Under the pieces are notes generated by a model that saw nothing but the letters and a program-made list of their open reading frames with translations, did no database searches and was not told the origin of the DNA. From Timema cristinae (Eukaryota; Arthropoda; Insecta; Phasmatodea; Timematidae), in assembly GCA_039000515.1 (NCBI GenBank), contig JBCFYV010000001.1, positions 31,580,061 through 31,644,060 on the forward strand: 64,000 nucleotides of DNA. The letters are read 5' to 3'. Shown piece after piece: positions 57,938-64,000 of this stretch (position 1 is its first letter; each line of letters starts with the position of its first letter). The translations under genes and the position numbers were made by a program.

Positions 57938-58100
57938 TGAAGAGGTCGGGCTCGAATCTTGGCTGGGTGTACCTGGATTCCCCCCCCCCCCCCCCCCCAT
58001 CAAATTATTGACCACTCTACGTACACGCAAATGCAGCATCATTTTGTATTAATTCTACAACCCCTAAATTTAACACATTAACGTAACTAATATATTAATG
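57938..58100 (+). mobile_element. SINE A, partial, with C-run
   Basis: GAAGAGGTCGGGCTCGAATC then TTGGCTGGGTGTACC, followed by a run of about 19 C. Confidence 0.68.
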
Positions 58101-58326
58101 TCAGTCTTGTCGGCCGTTGACCTGGAGGTTAGTTTCCGAATCCCAGCTAATTATACTAATTATACCGAGATTGTTTCCTCTAATGATTTCTGACTTTTCT
58201 TCTACCCCAAATGTGGGTGTATTACCTCTTTGTTTTGCCATTCCTCATCCTCTATTTGTGTAAGTATGTGGATAGAGCGTATATATATATTAAGTCTGGG
58301 CGCATGGATCTTTTAAAACAAAATAC

Positions 58327-58575
58327 CTGCTTCGGTGGCCCCGTGGTGTAAGGTGTCACCCTCTCAATAGACTAGACTGCTGATGGGAGGGAGGTCGGGT
58401 TCCGAGTCCCGGTCGGATCTGCTGAGGATACTTTTTCCTAAATGGTTTTCCACTCTGCCTGAGCGCAAATGCAAGTACAAATCTTCTAAAATTCAACCAT
58501 TCTCATCCATAACACATTATAGTAATTAGTACATATGTTTATAACCTGAACGGGTAGTAAGACGTGGTGGCTAAA
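58327..58575 (+). mobile_element. SINE A just upstream of the exon
   Basis: Head CTGCTTCGGTGGCCCCGTGG, ACTAGACTGCTGATGGG, tail CTGAACGGGTAGTAAGACGT. It ends 86 bp before the neurobeachin exon. Confidence 0.9.
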
Positions 58576-58640
58576 CAAACAAAAACAAGATATGATGGTG
58601 TTGGAATGGTTCTTGCGTGAGATTCACCGATAGTAAATCC

Positions 58641-58661
58641 TTGTGTGTTTTGTTGTTTCAG
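58641..58661 (+). other. Splice acceptor of the neurobeachin exon
   Basis: A T-rich tract runs directly into CAG at 58659-58661, immediately before the conserved coding sequence. This AG fixes the exon start, because conserved neurobeachin residues begin at the next base. Confidence 0.88.
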
Positions 58662-58766
58662 TTGGTGGGAGGAGAGTTCGACATGGAGCTGAACTTCGTG
58701 ATCCAGGACGCTCAGAACATCAAGCACATGCTGGAGCTGTTGGACCACTGCCCGCCCAACCTGCAG
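58662..58766 (+). CDS. Nbea: Internal exon of neurobeachin (insect rugose), 35 codons
   Basis: Neurobeachin is a very large BEACH-domain scaffold protein acting in vesicle traffic, PKA anchoring and synaptic function. This exon encodes 35 residues including [16 protein letters not shown] and LELLDHCPP, which I recognise as the conserved N-terminal segment of the NBEA/LRBA family, well before the BEACH domain; human NBEA has a closely similar stretch. It begins with TTG (Leu) just after a polypyrimidine tract and CAG, and ends with CAG (Gln) just before GTCAGT. Both borders are phase 0, so its 105 bp could be skipped without a frameshift. It is GC-richer than its surroundings and has no internal stop. 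In family members the next residues begin AEIW; that exon is not in the downstream 5.2 kb. The close paralogue LRBA is a less likely alternative in an arthropod, where one family member is usual. Assignment is from memory of the family. Confidence 0.9.
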
Positions 58767-58772
58767 GTCAGT
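58767..58772 (+). other. Splice donor of the neurobeachin exon
   Basis: CAG|GTCAGT is a good 5' splice site. Translation past it diverges at once from the protein family and reaches a stop at 58800-58802. Confidence 0.88.
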
Positions 58773-58894
58773 TCTTGTAGCGAATATACTCTCGACGATT
58801 GATGGACCTTCGGAACAAAAACCAGACACATTTTTTTGTGAGTAGCTCTTAAGGTGTAATGTAAGGGGACGCGAAATAAGGCCATTGTTTTTTT

Positions 58895-58977
58895 GCAGTT
58901 TTTATGGCAAAACATATATATATATATATATAGACTATATATATATATATATATATTTTTTTTTCAAAATAAATATA

Positions 58978-59011
<34 letters not shown>

Positions 59012-59292
59012 TTTTCAAAATAAATAAAATATTGTTCCAGTACAAACATAGAATTTAATTTTCTTTTCATGTTGATATAAAAAGTTCCTAAATATCTGTC
59101 AAGTGCATGGTGGCATTATTTAACAAACCTTTTAAATGAAGAGAAAAAGCTGTCGTTAGATTCCAGAACATCCTTGACAGATATTCGAGAAATTTTTAAG
59201 TCAACATGCGAAGAAAATAAAATTCTTTGTTTGTACTGAAGCCATATTAGATTAATTTTGGCAAAAAAAAAAGTTTTGCCATAAAAACTGCA
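58895..59292. mobile_element. Palindromic MITE just downstream of the exon
   Basis: Perfect 19-bp ends: GCAGTTTTTATGGCAAAAC (58895-58913) and its complement (59274-59292). TA and T runs occupy 58914-59010. Internal mirror halves match the copies at 9512 and 56499. It begins 129 bp after the exon. Confidence 0.88.
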
Positions 59293-59377
59293 TAAACACT
59301 GTCTTTTTTTTTTTTCTCGTCCCTTCCATTCCACTTCAAGTTTGTCCATTCTTGAATTTATTAACTTGTTTATTTAA

Positions 59378-59430
59378 GCACCGCGTCTTAGTAGCCGTTC
59401 GGGTTCTACGCTTATTGATTAACTGGGGCA
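59378..59430 (-). mobile_element. SINE A tail fragment, minus
   Basis: AGCACCGCGTCTTAGTAGCC followed by GTTCGGGTTCTACGC. Confidence 0.7.
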
Positions 59431-59529
59431 GCGACTAATTAAGAGGGTAAGTAGGGTTTTGGGTGAAAAAGCGATTTGAAAATAGACATTTTTTTTTGCA
59501 GTCAACATAAAGTGTTCTAGAACTGCATC

Positions 59530-59742
59530 CTACTACCCCGCCCCGGGCTATGCACCTAAATACTAATTACGCTAATGTGCTAGGGATGAGGGAGGTTGAA
59601 TTTAGAAATGTACTTGCATTTGCCTGAAGGGTAATCACCCTCATTATACCCGACTAGAATTTGAACCCCGATATCCCCGTCATTGCCATTCCAGTATATT
59701 GCTAGTGTGATGCCTTCGACCATGTGGCCATTGGAGCAGGTA
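59530..59742 (-). mobile_element. SINE A, minus
   Basis: CTAATTACGCTAATGTGCTA, CCCGACTAGAATTTGAACCC, then CCTTCGACCATGTGGCCATT. Confidence 0.8.
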
Positions 59743-60027
59743 ATTTTCTGGTTAGTCCATCAAAAAGGACATTAGAAGCTCATACAACTTGACTTATTAT
59801 TATATAAAAATTGCTCTATATACATTTGTAACTGTCAAAAATCTTTCTTACTACCTGGATCTGACTATATCTGATCTTTACATTGATTATATACATCATG
59901 GTTCTTTATACAGAATGTTTTTCAAAAGGCTTGTAAAAAAAAAGCAAATGTATAATATTTTGTAAAATATTTTTTTTTTTACTTAAACTAAAAAAGTCTT
60001 CAAAATGAAATATTTAATTAAAATGTA

Positions 60028-60270
60028 GTTGACCTCGATGGTCTTGGGTTAGAGTGCTCAGAACCATATGTTCTTGGGTTCAAACCCAGCCGGGGTCGAC
60101 GGATTTTTCTTAAGTGATAACAATCCATGGCACATCTTCCTTTTGGAAGGTATGGGAAAACACCCTTTTTGCCAAATTGGCATACCCTTTCAATCTCGCT
60201 CATAGAAATTGTCGTGATATAATCAGTCGGTTCAGACAGTGCAAGTTAAATACATCAAATAAATGAATAA
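60028..60270 (+). mobile_element. SINE C, best copy
   Basis: Head TTGACCTCGATGGTCTTGGG, B box GGGTTCAAACCCAGCC, body GACGGATTTTTCTTAAGTGA and TTGGCATACCCTTTCAATCT, then GTGCAAGTTAAATACATCAA and (AAATG)-like end. Confidence 0.85.
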
Positions 60271-60520
60271 AATATTAAAATCTATGTTAAAAATAGAGTT
60301 TTGTTTTTATAATTATTATTTCATGTCAGTGGCAAGCTGTAACATCCTTCGTTGAGATTAGTAAAATGACATGCGTATGTCGGTCGATAATGTTATCACA
60401 GCTGTTGTAGGAGAGTAAACAAGCTCCCTATTGGTTAACTGTAATACCACGGCTCACCCATGGAAACGCGTAATACAGTTCGAATCTGGCGGGATTTTGC
60501 TAAAAACCCATGATATTCTT

Positions 60521-60840
60521 TAAATTGGGAAATGACACCTGGACAAGGGAATCGAACCCGGGATCTTTGTCTTAGTACGCCAATGCTCTAACCACTGAGT
60601 TAGCCAGTAATCTGACGATTTTCACACGTCCATCACAGACTGTGCCTTAAAATATGAGTGAATAATAGCCCTGGGCAATAGATGATTCTTGAATAGCTCA
60701 GGGGTTGTAGCATTGGCGTACTACGTCAAAGGTCTTGGGTTCGATTTCAGTGTCCAGGTATCATTTTTTAATTTAAAGATATTTATATATATATATATAT
60801 ATGGCTATAACCGTACTTAACAAAACTAATAGCTTTGCTA
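60521..60840. mobile_element. tRNA-like foldback retroposon, long arms
   Basis: Left arm 60521-60605 is a complemented tRNA-like unit (GACACCTGGACAAGGGAATC). Right arm 60692-60776 is the same unit in plus orientation (GGGTTCGATTTCAGTGTCCA). The unit includes A- and B-box-like parts about 80% alike between arms. The 3' tail holds AATAGC-TTT-GCTATT near 60820, equivalent to the hairpin at 55666. Confidence 0.85.
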
Positions 60841-61192
60841 TTAATCCATCGTTAAAAATAGAATCTTAGGACTATCAAAACATAAAATGCATAAAACCGC
60901 ACTACGATACGATTTTTTGATTCGAGCCTAATCTTGTATGAAATATAGCGGGTAATTAATCTTAAATTAGCTTTTTTAAATAATCGACCTAACTTATTTA
61001 AACATATTTAACTGTCACAATATCAATGCGTGTGTCGTGCGCAGCATTTTATTATGTATTATATCTTCATTATACACTAATAAGTTAGGGATAGACAAAA
61101 GGTGGTCAAGCGTTTCGGTGTCAAAGTGCAATTTTAAATATTAATTTTAATAAATAATGACATAATAAAAATTGACTGATCATAGTTTTTGG
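60841..61192. other. AT-rich spacer
   Basis: Nothing recognised. Confidence 0.4.
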
Positions 61193-61438
61193 CCTGTTTT
61201 GGTGATCGTATGGGCTAAGGCGTCACTCTCGTGTTAGACTAGACTATCGATGACATGGAGATCGGAGTTCGAATTTCGGTCGGATGTATTGGGATGGTTT
61301 TTCCAAATTAATTTTACACTCTACCGCCACGCAAATATGAGTATACCTCCTCAAAATTTTGCCTTCCTCATCCCTATCTCACTAACGTAAGTAGAACTTA
61401 TGAGTATAATCTGAACAGTTAGTAAGACGCGGTGCTAC
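61193..61438 (+). mobile_element. SINE A
   Basis: Head CTGTTTTGGTGATCGTATGG, B box GGAGTTCGAATTTCGG, tail CAGTTAGTAAGACGCGGTGC. Confidence 0.87.
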
Positions 61439-62669
61439 AGAAAAAGATGCTTGGTATAGTAACCGGCTTTCAGATAATATTAGGTTACGTTTATTTCTTC
61501 TACCCCTCTCTTTTTCCCTCTTTACATTTCCCCCGTTCCCACCTACGTTTCTACAATGTTTAACTTTATTTTATTGAACATCTAATGATTGGTTCAGAAA
61601 TAAGTGAGCTAAACGTTTCCCTTCTACGTTTATCCTTTCCTCAAAAGACAGACAGACACAAAGTACCAGAAAACGTGAACGAAATTCTCCTGTTAGTAAA
61701 TAGCCATGAAATATTAACGAAATGGCTCGAATTAAAAAAAATTTATTGAGAATCAAGTTTACTAAGAGATTATTAGATGTCTGGAACAATATCTAAGTGG
61801 GATGATATATTTTAACCTAATAATAAACAGTATAATAATGAACTGATGTACGTTGTCATTTTTTTAAATCCGTTTAATCTCTTTTTAATAAAATTAAATG
61901 TTAAAAGGGCCTGTTGAAGTGTGCCTTTAAAAACCGAGTCGCCCCAATTTATGAGAATAAGTAGGCTTCCCTGAGACCCAATTAAGTGAAGTGTAGGTAA
62001 ACCGCTGCTGAAACAAACTTACGCGTGTAGTTCGTCGTATTTAAAACTTGTGTTGAAAATTATATTCGTACGGGTATAAGGGTCGCTTTTTTTTTATGTG
62101 GATCAAAAGCTGGACTTTAACTTGTTCCGAAGTGGTATTAAATAAATAAACATAATTATATATATTTTTGGCACCGCGTCTTACTACCTGTTCAGGTTAC
62201 ACTCTTAAAAATATATTAAAATATGCTTTGAAAACTGCTTGTATAATTCGTTTTGGTGGCGTGGTATTGGTAGTCAAATATAATATCCTTGTTTTGTTTT
62301 GCGCAGACGCATAGCAAATGTGACAATATATAATTGCTACCCACATTCCTTTTCTTTTTTTTTGCAGAGAATAATGTTAAGTTTTAACAATAAATGTTAA
62401 CATTTCAATTAATCGAAAAATGACGTTTTGCGTCTACCATTAAGCCATGCTAGATAGGATCGTCTCATGTTAAGAGTCATTCGTATCTGCTAAGTTGGAG
62501 TTCACGACACACATGGGAAAATAACTATAAATATACTGTCATTTATAGTGGAACTTTCGTGTTAATTTAAACAGTTCCGCAAATATGTAAAGTCTGAATG
62601 AATGTCACACTAAATTTATTTTGTATGGGGCAGTAAAGTCAAGTATAGAATTTAAACTGTAGATTTTTA
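61439..62669. other. Spacer with an A/B tail fragment
   Basis: 62170-62205 (GGCACCGCGTCTTACTACCT, minus) is an isolated SINE tail. Otherwise AT-rich. Confidence 0.45.
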
Positions 62670-62735
62670 AAAAGTTCCCCAACCTCCCTCCTTGCAAGTG
62701 CGGGTACATTTAATCTAAAATGTACCTTCATTATT
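62670..62735 (+). mobile_element. SINE A mid fragment
   Basis: CTCCCTCCTTGCAAGTGCGG then GTACATTTAATCTAAAATG matches the family body. Confidence 0.55.
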
Positions 62736-63554
62736 AATACAATACGTTTATCAGAGAGGAAATAAAATCTAAACACATTTTAATAAATCTAAAAAACGCC
62801 GTACCATCTACTCAAAAATTGTATGTAAGCTTTGTTCATAATGTTTTCTTTTATAAAATCATTGTCAAATAATTTAACTAAGCATTCTCAATAGCTATCT
62901 TTGAAGAAATGGAAAAGCATTCCCTTTTAAAGCTTAGTAGTATTTTTATTTTATCTCATTCTCTTAATAGTCTCCTTATGTATGCCTATTATATTGGCTT
63001 GTTAAACCTTTCGGCTGGCTGAAATTTAAAGTAATAGTTCAGTAGTACCCCAAGTTTGTGCCATGCAACATCACTTTTAAACAGCCAAACACTTGCGAAA
63101 ATAAACTAGCATTTCAATTTGAGAATTTAGTTTTATTTGAATGGGTTTAGTACAAGCTCTTTCCCTCCTTGTTTTGGACGTGCATTCAATTAACTCCGCC
63201 GTTGGCGCGAACATGATTTCCTCGTCACCAATGAATCCAACATCCCGGTGAGAGAGGGTGGTTATTGTCTGTACAAGGGGAATACCTGCCGTCAGGAAGC
63301 GGGATTTGCCGGGGGAGTGAAGAGAGATTCCTTTTCTATGAGATAAATTCGTAACAGTTTCAACACGGAATACGTACTCACGGTTCTAATAAAACTACAC
63401 GTTGGTAGTGGATGTGGTCGCTAAGGCGTCCGTCCAAGTTTGGCTGGTCGAATTTCTTCTGCAATTTACTCCTCTCAGTAATTCCATGCGTAGTCAAATT
63501 ACTTTTGCCCTGTCTGTGAAATAGTATTTTATTTTAATTTAATAACTATATTTA
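62736..63554. other. Spacer, nothing firm
   Basis: 63405-63440 (GGTAGTGGATGTGGTCGCTA, then AGGCGTCCGTCC) may be a SINE A head remnant. Confidence 0.4.
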
Positions 63555-63760
63555 GATTATTATTATTATTATTATTATTATGTGTTCTGTCTTACGACAG
63601 GTTTATTCATTTTGTCAGTGAACTTAGATCGCCAATGCACTCTGTTCTATGTATCTTCCTTCAGCTCCCATCATTTTCCTATTTCTGTAATATCATCTAA
63701 TCATCATTGAATCTTCCTTCTTCCTAGGATCCTCTTTCTCTCAAACCTTAAGTTCTCTGA
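63555..63760 (-). pseudogene. LINE 3' end (same type as 46300-46640) with (TAA)n tail
   Basis: The minus strand, through stops and a frame change, encodes RVHWRSKFTDKMNKPVVRQN, the C-terminal end of the same LINE type. It runs into a (TAA)n tract at 63558-63582, the element's simple-repeat 3' terminus. Confidence 0.75.
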
Positions 63761-64000
63761 CATCGTGCATAGATATTAAACCAAATAGGTTGACACTTTT
63801 ATTTGTATATTTATAATTGACTGTAACTTGCTTTCAAAAAATTCGTTATTTACACTATCTTCTTTCATTTCCCTTCGGTAACCAATAATTCGGAAATGTT
63901 TTGTGTACTAGCTTTGATGTACGTTGCCCAACTTCCGCTCACGACGTAGGATGGTAAAGTCAAACAAGTAAACGCTAGCTGCAGTTGCGTACAAATATTT
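63761..64000. other. Window end, nothing recognised
   Basis: No further exon or repeat identified before the edge. Confidence 0.4.

Larger units (their letters stand above)
1..58661 (+). other. Inferred intron(s) upstream of the neurobeachin exon
   Basis: No other neurobeachin exon, and no exon of another host gene, was recognised on either strand. The default reading is one intron longer than 58 kb. Short or weakly conserved exons, or an unrecognised nested gene, cannot be excluded by eye. Confidence 0.6.
58767..64000 (+). other. Inferred intron downstream of the neurobeachin exon (partial)
   Basis: It begins with the GTCAGT donor and continues to the window edge. The next family exon would be expected to start with residues like AEIW; no such acceptor-flanked sequence is visible. 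Confidence 0.65.

Noticed and set aside
58617..58661. Extending the neurobeachin coding sequence upstream from the ATG at 58617
   Set aside because: The stretch is intronic: it lacks family similarity and contains the polypyrimidine tract and AG acceptor.
58539..58915. Minus-strand open frames over the neurobeachin exon
   Set aside because: They are shadows of the plus-strand exon and the adjoining SINE.
58914..59010. TA/T-rich tract as a regulatory element near the exon
   Set aside because: It lies inside the palindromic MITE and is simple sequence.

Overview
The window looks like intronic DNA from an animal nuclear genome, probably an arthropod and perhaps an insect. It is AT-rich, packed with SINEs, LINE fragments, Helitrons, hAT/TTAA/TIR elements and minisatellites, and has no bacterial-style gene organisation. 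The only host coding sequence I can defend is one 105-bp exon (58662-58766, + strand). It encodes 35 residues of neurobeachin (insect rugose), is flanked by a polypyrimidine tract/AG acceptor and a GT donor, and starts and ends in phase 0. I therefore read 1-58661 as upstream intron and 58767-64000 as downstream intron of one large gene. No neighbouring neurobeachin exon was recognised.

Layout. 1-12 kb: AT-rich intron with a 36/38-bp minisatellite (3190-3970), a 54-bp minisatellite (6085-6484), several tRNA-derived SINEs and a palindromic MITE (9512-9815). 12.6-15.1 kb: nested TIR elements, the inner one carrying twelve 79-bp satellite units. 15-24 kb: SINEs, a ~1.26-kb 38-bp minisatellite (18650-19906), and a foldback element with a hAT element inside it. 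24.5-26 kb: a 5'-truncated LINE split by a Helitron whose removal restores the reading frame. 26-31 kb: SINEs, a GC-rich 91-bp array and a 147-bp direct repeat. 32.6-37.4 kb: a TTAA-flanked element inside a SINE, and a 562-bp TIR element whose inverted relative lies at 55.4-56.5 kb. 40.3-42.9 kb: an R1-like LINE remnant followed by a second Helitron. 45-50 kb: two SINEs interrupted by hAT elements, another LINE 3' end, and an indel-rich SINE copy. 52-64 kb: dense SINEs and tRNA-like foldbacks around the exon.

The repeats interact. SINE families A and B have different tRNA-like heads but the same 3' tail (GGTAGTAAGACGCGGTGCTA), which suggests one LINE partner. Families C and E share another tail motif (GTGCACGTTAAATAC). 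A third set has tRNA-like halves arranged head to head as inverted repeats; the best copy has a perfect 12-bp target duplication and a 3' stem-loop that covaries with a second copy. Repeat boundaries come from reading by eye; many copies are old and their ends are approximate. I found no real tRNA, rRNA, CRISPR or complete transposase gene.
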